33,388 nucleotides of DNA from Candidatus Poribacteria bacterium. Lineage in GTDB: Bacteria > Poribacteria > WGA-4E > WGA-3G. Both the position numbers and the translations under genes were made by a program. Of this stretch, positions 7,944 through 15,447 are shown piece by piece. Where the stretch lies: assembly GCA_022827185.1 (NCBI GenBank), contig JAJDTM010000064.1, positions 1-33,388 on the forward strand. The letters run 5' to 3'. The notes beneath the pieces were generated by a model. The model did not search any database. It worked only from the letters and a program-made list of their open reading frames with translations, and was not told the origin of the DNA. Numbering within the stretch: the first letter of the stretch is position 1; every line of letters begins with the position of its first letter.

Positions 7944-7973
7944 TTGACAAAATATGGAGTTATGAAGTAAAAT
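7944..7973 (+). promoter_or_regulatory. Sigma70-type promoter upstream of the PhyH gene
   Basis: A perfect TTGACA (7944-7949) is followed after 18 bp by TAAAAT (7968-7973). The next gene on this strand is the dioxygenase at 8244, about 270 nt away. MITE copy B has inserted between promoter and gene, so the transcript would carry the MITE hairpins in its leader. Confidence 0.45.
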
Positions 7974-8023
7974 TTAGAATAACCAATGTTTTCTGGTGCT
8001 TACGCGAATAGATTCAATAGCAA

Positions 8024-8224
8024 TAGGACTTACGTAAATTGAGCAAATATCAGGCATTTAGACGCAAAAAGCAGTAATTTTCGCCCTTTAAACCCTCTAA
8101 AGAATCAGAATCAGAATCAGAATCAACGGTATGAATGCCTTATGGGCATTCACCGGGTATGAATGCCTTATGGGCATTCACCGCCCCTGATCAGGGGGAC
8201 TTTAAGGGGGAATGCGTAAGTCCT
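8024..8224. mobile_element. MITE-like element, copy B (201 bp) with a near-perfect target duplication
   Basis: The ends are TAGGACTTACGTAAATT and GAATGCGTAAGTCCT. The flanks are TAGCAA (8018-8023) and AAGCAA (8225-8230), matching at five of six bases. The core carries CAGAAT repeats (8106-8125), two tandem hairpin units with stem TGAATGCC / GGCATTCA (about 8128-8183), and CCCCTGATCAGGGG. It is non-coding. Its right end stops 19 nt before the PhyH start codon, just before the AAGGAG ribosome-binding site. Confidence 0.8.
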
Positions 8225-8243
8225 AAGCAATAAGGAGATTGAC

Positions 8244-9026
8244 ATGCTGACGCAAGAACAGGTTGACTTTTACAATGAGAATGGCTATCTCAAGGTCGAC
8301 CAACTTTTCACTTCAGAGGAGACCGAAGAATTGGCATCTGAAATGGTGCACATTATTAACAACTGGGGACAGGAGACCATCGGTTGGCCGGGACCTTGGC
8401 GTACACGCTACCTCGAAGAAGAGGATCAGCAGACGACGAAGGCTGTGTTTATGCACAATCCGCACTTCTATTCGGCGACATGGGGTAGAGTGATCTTCCA
8501 CGAACGGCTGACAGGCGCTGTGCAATCGCTTATCGGTGATACGATCCAGTGGCATCATACGGTGCTACATGCGAAACCGCCGGAAAAAGGCACCCCGTTC
8601 CCGATGCATCAGGACTATCCGTTCTATCCGCACGATGGACTGGATTTTGTTGACTGTCTCGTTCATCTTGACGATGCTCCGTTTGAAAGCGGTGCTTTGC
8701 GGGTCGTTCCGGGCAGCCATAAGGAGGGACCGCGGGAACACATCACGGGTGAAGGTACAGCTCCACATTTGCCGACTGATAAGTTTCATCCGGATTTTAT
8801 TGACTCAATCCCGATTCCAGCGAAAGCAGGCGATGTTATTTTCTTCAGTTACTGCCTCATCCACTGGTCGGAAGTTAATAGGACGGATGAGTGGCGGAAA
8901 GCCGTGCGATTCGGGTATCACACACCGGAAATGCGGCCTGTCGGACGTGCGCCCGAAGAGCCTTATAACAATATTATGGCTGGTGGGTTTAAAGTGAATC
9001 CAACGTCTGAAGAAGTAATGGCTTAG
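8244..9026 (+). CDS. Phytanoyl-CoA dioxygenase (PhyH) family Fe(II)/2-oxoglutarate oxygenase (260 aa)
   Basis: This is a cytoplasmic non-haem iron oxygenase of the PhyH family, which hydroxylates small molecules using O2 and 2-oxoglutarate. The iron-binding triad is visible: HQD (His122, Asp124) in FPMHQDYPFYP and the distal His207 in CLIHWSEVN. Arg218 or Arg222 in EWRKAVRF would bind 2-oxoglutarate. ALRVVPGSHKEGP (151-163) is the usual family segment after the metal motif. The start is set by AAGGAG 8 nt upstream of the ATG. Family members of this kind are frequent in Poribacteria-like genomes and their substrates are mostly unknown. It stands alone between two MITE copies, so context gives no substrate hint. 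Confidence 0.93.
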   Translation: MLTQEQVDFYNENGYLKVDQLFTSEETEELASEMVHIINNWGQETIGWPGPWRTRYLEEEDQQTTKAVFMHNPHFYSATWGRVIFHERLTGAVQSLIGDTIQWHHTVLHAKPPEKGTPFPMHQDYPFYPHDGLDFVDCLVHLDDAPFESGALRVVPGSHKEGPREHITGEGTAPHLPTDKFHPDFIDSIPIPAKAGDVIFFSYCLIHWSEVNRTDEWRKAVRFGYHTPEMRPVGRAPEEPYNNIMAGGFKVNPTSEEVMA

Positions 9027-9039
9027 AATGTATTTAGGA

Positions 9040-9257
9040 TAGGACTTACGCAAATTAAGGAAATATAGGACATTTCGATGCCAAAAGTAGGAATTTCTAC
9101 CCTTTAAACCCCCTAAAGAATCAGAATCAACGGTATGAATGCCTTATGGGCATTCACCGGGTATGAATGCCTTATGGGCATTCACCGCCCCTTATCAGAG
9201 GGACTTTAACAGGGGCATACTTATTAGGGGGACTTTAACAGGGGCCGCATAAGTCCT
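9040..9257. mobile_element. MITE-like element, copy C (218 bp, longest)
   Basis: The left end is TAGGACTTACGCAAATT; the right end is GCATAAGTCCT. The core has the same two tandem GAATGCC hairpin units as copies A and B (about 9132-9187), then CCCCTTATCAGAGGGACTTTA followed by a second, extra copy of that module (ACTTATTAGGGGGACTTTAA). No matching target duplication is visible. The rest of 9258-9375 holds no recognisable feature. Confidence 0.75.
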
Positions 9258-9375
9258 AAAGTGATAATCTGACTCTTAAAGATCATGGCGGGTTTGGATG
9301 AAGATTAAGAATTTAATTTGGTAGCAAGTTAGGTTGTTTTATTAAACTTCATCAAACCTCGCCAGCGAAAATGTT

Positions 9376-10665
9376 ATGATTTGTATTTTGTTAAAACGTC
9401 TATTTGCTCTTTTTATATTAGGTGGGTGTCTGGTTTACGCAACCAAAGTTTCCGGACAAGAACTTTCGCTTGCGGAACAGGTGTTTCAGAAGTACCACGA
9501 ACTGTTGCAACGCGAAGATATCCAAGCGGTGTTGCCGGACGTTCTGATTGAACTCAAGAAGCCGAAAAATCAACCGTTTCTGACAACCGAGACGATAAAC
9601 GCAGTGCTGGATGATCCGGACCTCCTCAAGCCCCTCATACCGGATGTTAGTGAAGCGTTTATAACACTCTTGAAAGAGGATACTGACATCCAAACGTTGC
9701 TCAGTGATCCTGATGTTCAAACGCTGCTACAAGATCCGGAAGCGATTGACGAACTTGCGAGTCTACTTAAAATAGAATCGCCAATACTTGCGCCCCTGAT
9801 TTTTGACAGGTATCAAACGTTGTTTCAACGCGAGGATATTCGGGAATTGCTGCCTGATGTTCTTACAATACTCAAGCATCCGGAAACGCAGGCACTTTTG
9901 CAACCTGCTACGATCAAGCTGGTAGCAGAGGATCCAGACCTCCTGAAAACAATTGTTCCAGAGATTGAGGATAGATTCATCACCCTCCTTAAGGAGGATG
10001 CAGATGTTAAGGTGTTCATTAATGATCCAGATCTACAAATGTTACTCCAGAACCCCGCGGAAATTGATGAACTTGCGAGACTCCTTAGCGTCCAATCACC
10101 GCTAATTGTTGTGAGCATAGTGCCTGCGTCGCTTGAGTCTCCTGGTGTTGGTGAACAGTTTAGTATTACTGTCGATATTGCCAACGCCCAAAACGTAGCG
10201 GGTTATCAGGTATCACTTCAATTCGATTCGGAGGCACTTAAATATATCTCATGGGAACAGGGCACTTACTTTCTCGGCGACATCTTTACTGTCCCTGCGA
10301 TTATTGGAACAGACGCGATCACTCTTGCATCAACAGTTCAGACGGCAGTAGATGCGGCACAAGGCACCTTATTGACGATAACGTTTGAAGTGGTCGCTGT
10401 AAAGGCATCGACGCTTTCGTTAAGTGAGGTCATCCTTTCGAGTCGTATCGGCACAGCACTTTTTGTGACGACCGAAGATGGTGAGATCGTTGAACCGGCA
10501 ACACCGGCGTGGGATGTTAATAAAGACGGTGTTATCAATATTCTGGATTTGACTTTGGTAGCAGCGAATTTTGGGCAGACGGGGGATATACCTGCTGACG
10601 TTAATGGGGACAATGTCGTCAATATCTTAGATTTAACGCTGGTTGCGAGCCATTTTGGGGAATAG
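9376..10665 (+). CDS. Secreted cohesin-dockerin protein with a duplicated helical N-terminal domain (429 aa)
   Basis: Residues 1-28 are an export signal; LGGC (15-18) could be a lipobox, otherwise cleavage near VSGQ is likely. Two about 100-residue helical repeats follow (about 39-135 and 145-240), sharing LLQREDIQ..LPDVL, DPDLLK, FITLLKEDAD and IDELARLL. Residues 243-373 look like a cohesin domain (VGEQFSITVDIANAQNVAGY, then LQFDSEALKY). The C-terminus (379-428) is a dockerin with two calcium loops, DVNKDGVINILDL and DVNGDNVVNILDLTLVA. Cohesin-dockerin pairs are known to assemble extracellular complexes; having both on one chain would allow self-assembly or chaining. The helical repeats are unknown to me. 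The ATG at 9376 has only a weak ribosome-binding site. Confidence 0.88.
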   Translation: MICILLKRLFALFILGGCLVYATKVSGQELSLAEQVFQKYHELLQREDIQAVLPDVLIELKKPKNQPFLTTETINAVLDDPDLLKPLIPDVSEAFITLLKEDTDIQTLLSDPDVQTLLQDPEAIDELASLLKIESPILAPLIFDRYQTLFQREDIRELLPDVLTILKHPETQALLQPATIKLVAEDPDLLKTIVPEIEDRFITLLKEDADVKVFINDPDLQMLLQNPAEIDELARLLSVQSPLIVVSIVPASLESPGVGEQFSITVDIANAQNVAGYQVSLQFDSEALKYISWEQGTYFLGDIFTVPAIIGTDAITLASTVQTAVDAAQGTLLTITFEVVAVKASTLSLSEVILSSRIGTALFVTTEDGEIVEPATPAWDVNKDGVINILDLTLVAANFGQTGDIPADVNGDNVVNILDLTLVASHFGE

Positions 10666-10759
10666 GCGTTATCTTAGGAAAGATTAGGGCAAGGCACAGA
10701 GACCTCGCCCAACATAATCAGGAAATTCTTGTCTTTAGACTCACGCAATTTGCTAATGA

Positions 10760-10844
10760 GGACCTACGGTCCGCACGCAGCAGGCGAGGTTACAAACCTC
10801 GCCTGCTGGGTGGCTTTGCGTTCCAGTGCGGTTACAAACCGCAC
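10760..10844. terminator. Three strong hairpins between convergent genes
   Basis: GGACC TAC GGTCC (10760-10772), a perfect 14-bp stem CAGCAGGCGAGGTT / AACCTCGCCTGCTG with loop ACA (10778-10808), and GTGCGGTT ACA AACCGCAC (10826-10844) lie between the converging dockerin and LamG genes. No T-run follows, so simple intrinsic termination is unproven, but the place suits a bidirectional terminator or a REP-like element. The segment may be a decayed MITE relative: GACTCACGCAATTTG at 10739 resembles a left end and GTTAAGACTCT at 10852 a degraded right end. Confidence 0.5.
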
Positions 10845-10865
10845 CGACCTTGGTTAAGACTCTGG

Positions 10866-11693
10866 TTAGCGGCGTTTCATGTTGCCCCAGGTGGTTGCGA
10901 GTTTCCCTCCCGGCTGAACCGCCAATCCGCCAATTGTTTTCATAGCGCGACTCATTTCCTCAGCATCAATGACGCGGTCCCACATATAGACTTCAGCGAT
11001 GACGGCATTTAGCCACTGTCCATCTTCGCGGTGTGCGATAAAGACAGGACGGTTGCCCTCCTCACAGGGCCCGTTGCCGTTATCACCTGCTTGTGCGACG
11101 GGATCTTTTTTGCCATTCACGTAAACTCTCACGCCCTCTTTTAGCTTAAATGTGCCGCATTGGTGGGTCCATTTGCCTTGGGGTGCGGTTCCAGCAGTGC
11201 TTGGTTCTGAAACACCTGCACCGGGACACGTCCAGACGGACATGCCTGCGCCGAAGTTATCGTAGACGTAGAGTGCGAATTCCCACTGACCCCCGGCCCC
11301 TTTCATGACGATAGGCTGCCGGGTCTGTCCGTGGGCATCTGTGCCGGTTTTTATCGGATTCACCCATGCACAGATAGTCATCCCCTTTTTAGCATCAAAA
11401 TGCGAATCGATGTCCTTCTTCTGACCAGCCATGTCAATCTTGACATAGGTTGCCTTCCCATCAAATTGCATCGCTTTTCTGATATTGTCGTGCTTAGCAT
11501 CCACCCATTTCGGAGCACTTTTACTGAGCTCTGTGTCGAAACTGTTGGGACCGTGGTCTTTGACTGTATTCCCTGCCCCCTCATTCAGTGGCAGATACAT
11601 CCAGAGTCCATCCTCAATATCGGCAGCATTTACGAGCAGTGTTGATAGGGAGAACACTGCTATTAGCGAGATAAAAAACATAATCTGACGCAT
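10866..11693 (-). CDS. Secreted LamG/concanavalin A-like domain protein (275 aa)
   Basis: A signal peptide (residues 1-23, ending LLVNAAD) precedes one LamG-like jelly-roll domain of about 220 residues: GLWMYLPLNEGAGNTVKDHGPN at the start, MQFDGKATYVKI, then MTICAWVNPIKTG, QWEFALYVYDNFG, VRVYVNGKKDPVAQ and a closing VIAEVYMWDRVIDAEEM. This fold binds carbohydrate or protein ligands outside the cell. The C-terminal tail, VQPGGKLATTWGNMKRR, is nearly the same as in the paralogue next door. AAAGGAGG lies 7 nt before the ATG. It is a tandem duplicate of the gene at 11837-12667, with a MITE between the two. Confidence 0.9.
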   Translation of the reverse strand: MRQIMFFISLIAVFSLSTLLVNAADIEDGLWMYLPLNEGAGNTVKDHGPNSFDTELSKSAPKWVDAKHDNIRKAMQFDGKATYVKIDMAGQKKDIDSHFDAKKGMTICAWVNPIKTGTDAHGQTRQPIVMKGAGGQWEFALYVYDNFGAGMSVWTCPGAGVSEPSTAGTAPQGKWTHQCGTFKLKEGVRVYVNGKKDPVAQAGDNGNGPCEEGNRPVFIAHREDGQWLNAVIAEVYMWDRVIDAEEMSRAMKTIGGLAVQPGGKLATTWGNMKRR

Positions 11694-11719
11694 ATTTTTC
11701 CTCCTTTGGTGTTAATTGG

Positions 11720-11829
11720 CAGGACTTACGCAAATTTAGCGTGTAGATCAAGGTTTTTGATTTTACCCAACCCCCTTTATCCCCCTTATCAGGGGGGTAG
11801 AGGATTTTTGAAGCCGCTGCGTAAGTTCT
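11720..11829. mobile_element. MITE-like element, copy D (110 bp) with target duplication
   Basis: The ends are CAGGACTTACGCAAATTT and GCTGCGTAAGTTCT. Exact six-base direct repeats AATTGG flank it (11714-11719 and 11830-11835). The core has CCCCCTTATCAGGGGGG but not the GAATGCC hairpins. It fills the space between the two LamG paralogues and ends 7 nt before the upstream paralogue's stop codon. Confidence 0.8.
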
Positions 11830-11836
11830 AATTGGG

Positions 11837-12667
11837 TTAGCGGCGTTTTATGTTGCCCCAGGTGGTTGTGAGTTTCCCTCCTGGTTGAACGGGTGTCAAT
11901 CCGCCGGTTGTATTCATAGCGAGATTTATTTCCTCAATATCAATGACCCGTTCCCACATATAAACTTCAGCGATGACGGCATTTAGCCACTGCCCATCCT
12001 CACGATGTGCGATAAAGACAGGACGCTCGCCGTCCTCACAGGGCCCGTTGCCGTTATCATCAGCTTGTGCGACGGGGGTTTCGTTCCCATCGATGTAAAC
12101 GCGTACGCCCTCTTCTAATTTAAATGTGCCGCATTGGTGGATCCACTGGCCTTGGGGTGCAGTATCAGCGGTGCTCGGTTCCGAGACCCCTGCCCCGGGA
12201 CATGTCCAAACAGACATGCCTGCCCCGAAGTTGTCGTAGATATAGAGTGCGAATTCCCACTGATTGGCACCGCCCTTCATAACGATGGGTTGCCGGGTCT
12301 GCCCATGGCTATCTGTGCCAACGTCTATCGGTTTGACCCATGCGCAAATTGTAAGCCCTTTTGTAGGGTCAAAATGTGAATCAATGTCGTTCCCTTGGGT
12401 CGCCATGTCAATTTTGACATAGTTCGCCTTACCATCAAATTCCATCGCCTTTGCGATGTCGCTATGGTCAGCATCTATCCATTTCGGGGCAGGGTCACTG
12501 AGTTCTGTTTCAAAATTGTTTGGCCCGTAGTCTGCGGCCTTTTCACCCGCGCCTTCGTTAAGCGGTAGATACATCCAAAGTCCATCCTCAATATCGGCAG
12601 CATTCGCGAGGAAGGTCGCTATGGCGAACACCGTTATCAATACTGTGGCAAGCATAATTTGACGCAT
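11837..12667 (-). CDS. Secreted LamG/concanavalin A-like domain protein, paralogue (276 aa)
   Basis: This protein is very close to the 275-aa product of 10866-11693 along its whole length: signal peptide ending FLANAAD, LamG segments GLWMYLPLNEGAGEKAADYG and LTICAWVKPIDVG, and the tail VQPGGKLTTTWGNIKRR. The differences are mostly conservative (YVNGKKDPVAQ becomes YIDGNETPVAQ) and frame-preserving, so both copies appear functional. The ribosome-binding site AAAGGAGG is the same as in the paralogue, showing that duplication included the leader. A palindrome-rich region lies upstream (12681-12740). A secreted ligand-binding role is inferred from the fold only. Confidence 0.9.
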   Translation of the reverse strand: MRQIMLATVLITVFAIATFLANAADIEDGLWMYLPLNEGAGEKAADYGPNNFETELSDPAPKWIDADHSDIAKAMEFDGKANYVKIDMATQGNDIDSHFDPTKGLTICAWVKPIDVGTDSHGQTRQPIVMKGGANQWEFALYIYDNFGAGMSVWTCPGAGVSEPSTADTAPQGQWIHQCGTFKLEEGVRVYIDGNETPVAQADDNGNGPCEDGERPVFIAHREDGQWLNAVIAEVYMWERVIDIEEINLAMNTTGGLTPVQPGGKLTTTWGNIKRR

Positions 12668-12680
12668 TTTTTCCTCCTTT

Positions 12681-12740
12681 GGAATTCATAGGAATTCCGC
12701 AAATACCCTTTGTCCCACTCCTATTGAAAACGATTTTCAA
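12681..12740. promoter_or_regulatory. Palindromes upstream of the LamG pair, one Fur-box-like
   Basis: GGAATTC ATAG GAATTCC (12681-12698) is a perfect inverted repeat next to the ribosome-binding site of the 12667 gene. TTGAAAA CGA TTTTCAA (12724-12740) is a perfect 7-bp inverted repeat about 57 nt before the start, resembling the 7-1-7 layout of Fur-family operators. No clear -35/-10 pair was found. The remaining spacer to 12950 holds nothing recognisable. Confidence 0.35.
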
Positions 12741-12950
12741 ACGGGGATACGGGAAATTATGGCACGTAAGCCTCGGCAGTAGCCGTGCAACTTCTGATAG
12801 TAAATCAACGCGTTTAATTGTTAAGATTAGACAGATTGGTTAAGGAACAAGTTCAAGTTTTGATAGGAAGTCCAGGTAATCTTGAAATTGGATTCAAAAC
12901 GTACAAGCGAGACAAGCGAGGCGAGTTTTGTCACAGAACTATCTGTTGGA

Positions 12951-13754
12951 CTACTTTTGACGCGCGGCGCGTGCCTGCGCGACTCGGAGTAGGTTCTGTG
13001 TCTCAACTGCTTCGGGATTCAGTTGTAAAGCTCTTTCAAAAGCCTTGATGGCTTTGGGGTATGCGCCTTGTTTTGTATGACACACACCGAGTTCGTGATA
13101 CGCTTCGGCGTTTTTAGGGTAGCGTTGCGTAATTGCAGTGAAGGTTTCGATTGCTTCGGTGAATTGTTCTGTTTCTCGGTAGACGTAGCCGAGTTGCATC
13201 AATGCCTCGGGGAAATCGGGTTGTAGGTGCATCGCCTGTTTGAGCGCGGCAATTGCTTCCGAAAACATGCCTTTATGTCTGTAAGCGAGACCGATTCCAT
13301 AATGTGCGTAGAGGAGCGTCGCATCGCGTGTCAGTGCTTTTTGGTATTCGGCGATGGCCTCATCAAGCCGTCCGGCGAACCCATAGGCTCTGCCTAAATT
13401 GACATAAGCGTCCGCTAAGTCAGGCCGTAACTGAACAACGCGTTTATAGGCAACAATCGCTTCAGCAAGTTTCCCCTGCATGACGTATACCGTGCCTAAA
13501 TTATGATGTGCCTGAATCAACGTCGGTTTCAGTTCAATCGCCTGTTGATAAGCCGATGCTGCCTCGTGGAGTCTACCTGCTTGTTGATAAGCCGTCCCTC
13601 TGTTATTATAGTCCTGTGCGGAAGGTAGAACCGTCGATTTTGTGGCTGTTGTAGCGGTAGTCGTTTTCTTTTTAGGTGTGTTTCCGTTACTTTGGCAACC
13701 GCTCATACACGCTAAAACGATTAAAAAGAGGCATCCGGACATTCGCAGTTTCAT
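12951..13754 (-). CDS. TPR-repeat lipoprotein-like protein (267 aa)
   Basis: The N-terminus (MKLRMSGCLFLIVLACMSGC) is an export signal with a plausible, imperfect lipobox at Cys20. A Thr/Lys-rich linker follows to about residue 45, then six consecutive 34-residue TPR units to about 260 (for example NRGTAYQQAGRLHEAASAY and NLGRAYGFAGRLDEAIAEY). TPR arrays are protein-binding scaffolds with no catalytic role. The start codon overlaps the stop of the CRTAC1 gene (ATGA), with AAGGAG upstream inside that gene, so translation is probably coupled. Pairing of TPR with ASPIC/UnbV proteins is a recurrent arrangement, and it suggests an envelope complex. Confidence 0.9.
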   Translation of the reverse strand: MKLRMSGCLFLIVLACMSGCQSNGNTPKKKTTTATTATKSTVLPSAQDYNNRGTAYQQAGRLHEAASAYQQAIELKPTLIQAHHNLGTVYVMQGKLAEAIVAYKRVVQLRPDLADAYVNLGRAYGFAGRLDEAIAEYQKALTRDATLLYAHYGIGLAYRHKGMFSEAIAALKQAMHLQPDFPEALMQLGYVYRETEQFTEAIETFTAITQRYPKNAEAYHELGVCHTKQGAYPKAIKAFERALQLNPEAVETQNLLRVAQARAARQK

Positions 13755-15415
13755 TTTTGGGATGCTCCTTCGGTCACCTCTATAAGTTGATTCGCTTTGC
13801 GTTGTCTATACCGATCTATTTCACCGGAGGGCCATAGAATTTCGAGTTGTGCGGCCGTCTCATTTTTCTTTAACCCGAAGGTTAACACCCCTTCACTTTG
13901 GGAACAGTAGCTGCTACCGGTACGGACGATCTGTTGTTGGACACCGTCGCCGGATGTAACTCGAACCTTTGCGCCGATGCCGTCGCGATTGCTACGGGTA
14001 CCGATAGCTTTCACTCGGAGATAATTATATGGTGGAGTGCTATCGTTACGTAGGAGCCGTGCCTTGCTGTAATCTTCAATAACGCCGTTATTGCTTACAA
14101 GTAGATCAAGATCGCCGTCATTATCGTAATCGCCATAAGCGCATCCGCGCCCGACCCCTGCACGTGTGAGTCCAGCCTGTTTAGCGATGTCTTGAAACGT
14201 TCCATTGCCTCGGTTTCGGAACAGTGAAGGCGGTTGTGCATACGGGGTATGCTGCTGATAGCGCGACACCTCTGGTTCAATATGCCCATTGACACAAAAC
14301 AGGTCGAGCGCGCCATCTAAATCGCAATCGAAAAACAGGAGTCCGAAGGTCAAAGACCGGAGACTTGTGTTACCAATGTTCGCAGCATCGGCTGCATCAG
14401 AGAAGTAGGGGTCGTTAGGTTTTGCGTAAAAGAAAGCTGTCTTCTCGTTGCTAAAATTGCCGATGGCGATTGTGGTACCGCCGTTGTTATAGACATCTGC
14501 TGCATCGATCCCCATGCTCCCGCGTGCCTTTCCGGTCTCACTGAAGGCGATACCCATAACAACGGCTTCATCGGTAAAAGTGCCATCCCCGTTATTCCGG
14601 TAGAGGAAGTTGGGTTCAGTATCGTTAGCAACAGCGAGATCAATCCAGCCATCATCGTTGTAATCTAAAAGCGTAACACCGAGCGACTTACCTATCGGGT
14701 TATGGAGTCCGGCTTCTTCTGTCTTGTCGGTAAATGTGCCATCTCCTCGGTTGCGGTAGAATCGACAGGATTGCCCGGTATAGACATTCGGTGTGCAATA
14801 GGTGCGAGGTGGCGGCGTTTCGCCTGCGATATTCACCACACACGGGATATCTGTTTCGGGTGTCCATTCGACGTAGTTGCAAACAAAGATGTCCAACCAA
14901 CCGTCGTTGTCAGCATCAAAGAAGGCGGCACTTGTTGACCAGCTTGGGTCGCCGACGCGTGCGAATTGGGTAACATCGGTGAAAGTCTGGTCACCGTTAT
15001 TTTGAAATAATCGGTTTTCACCAACATTGGTGAAGTAGATATCGGGGTCAGCATCGTTATCGTAATCAGCGATGGCTATCCCCATCCCGTACATTGGGAC
15101 CTTCAATCCCGCTGCTTCAGTAACATCAACAAACTGTCCGTTACCTACGTTTCGGTAGAGCCGTGGAGCATGCGTTGCATCTACAAGTGTTAGGTTCGTT
15201 CCATTTGCGAGTAGGATGTCTAAATTGCCGTCGGTATCGTAATCCAGAAAGGCACAACCTGACCCCATCGTTTCGGGCATATAACGTTTGCCCGTTGCCC
15301 CGGTAAAGTGCTGAAATTCAATGCCAGCTGCGTCGGTGACATCTGTAAATTGGACGGCTGCTTCCGTATGGATACACAAATAGAGAAGGAGGAACAAGCA
15401 AACGAAAGTCCGCAT
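13751..15415 (-). CDS. CRTAC1-type secreted protein: FG-GAP/VCBS propeller plus ASPIC/UnbV domain (554 aa)
   Basis: A signal peptide (MRTFVCLFLLLYLCIHTEA) leads into FVDVTEAAG-type blades with calcium-binding FG-GAP/VCBS loops: LDYDTDGNLDILLANG, IADYDNDADPDIYFTN, FDADNDGWLDIFVCN, LDYNDDGWIDLAVAND, FDCDLDGALDLFCVNG and YGDYDNDGDLDLLVSNN. An ASPIC/UnbV domain closes the protein (about 470-545; NYLRVKAIGTRSNRDGIGAKV, then LEILWPSGEIDRY). This architecture matches bacterial CRTAC1-like exported adhesion-type proteins. I chose the ATG at 15415; an in-frame TTG at 15430 is possible and both have weak ribosome-binding sites. It follows the reductase gene by about 30 nt and overlaps the TPR gene, so the three probably form an operon. 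Confidence 0.92.
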   Translation of the reverse strand: MRTFVCLFLLLYLCIHTEAAVQFTDVTDAAGIEFQHFTGATGKRYMPETMGSGCAFLDYDTDGNLDILLANGTNLTLVDATHAPRLYRNVGNGQFVDVTEAAGLKVPMYGMGIAIADYDNDADPDIYFTNVGENRLFQNNGDQTFTDVTQFARVGDPSWSTSAAFFDADNDGWLDIFVCNYVEWTPETDIPCVVNIAGETPPPRTYCTPNVYTGQSCRFYRNRGDGTFTDKTEEAGLHNPIGKSLGVTLLDYNDDGWIDLAVANDTEPNFLYRNNGDGTFTDEAVVMGIAFSETGKARGSMGIDAADVYNNGGTTIAIGNFSNEKTAFFYAKPNDPYFSDAADAANIGNTSLRSLTFGLLFFDCDLDGALDLFCVNGHIEPEVSRYQQHTPYAQPPSLFRNRGNGTFQDIAKQAGLTRAGVGRGCAYGDYDNDGDLDLLVSNNGVIEDYSKARLLRNDSTPPYNYLRVKAIGTRSNRDGIGAKVRVTSGDGVQQQIVRTGSSYCSQSEGVLTFGLKKNETAAQLEILWPSGEIDRYRQRKANQLIEVTEGASQK

Positions 15416-15447
15416 GTTGTGTATTCTCAAGATGGACTTTCAACAGA

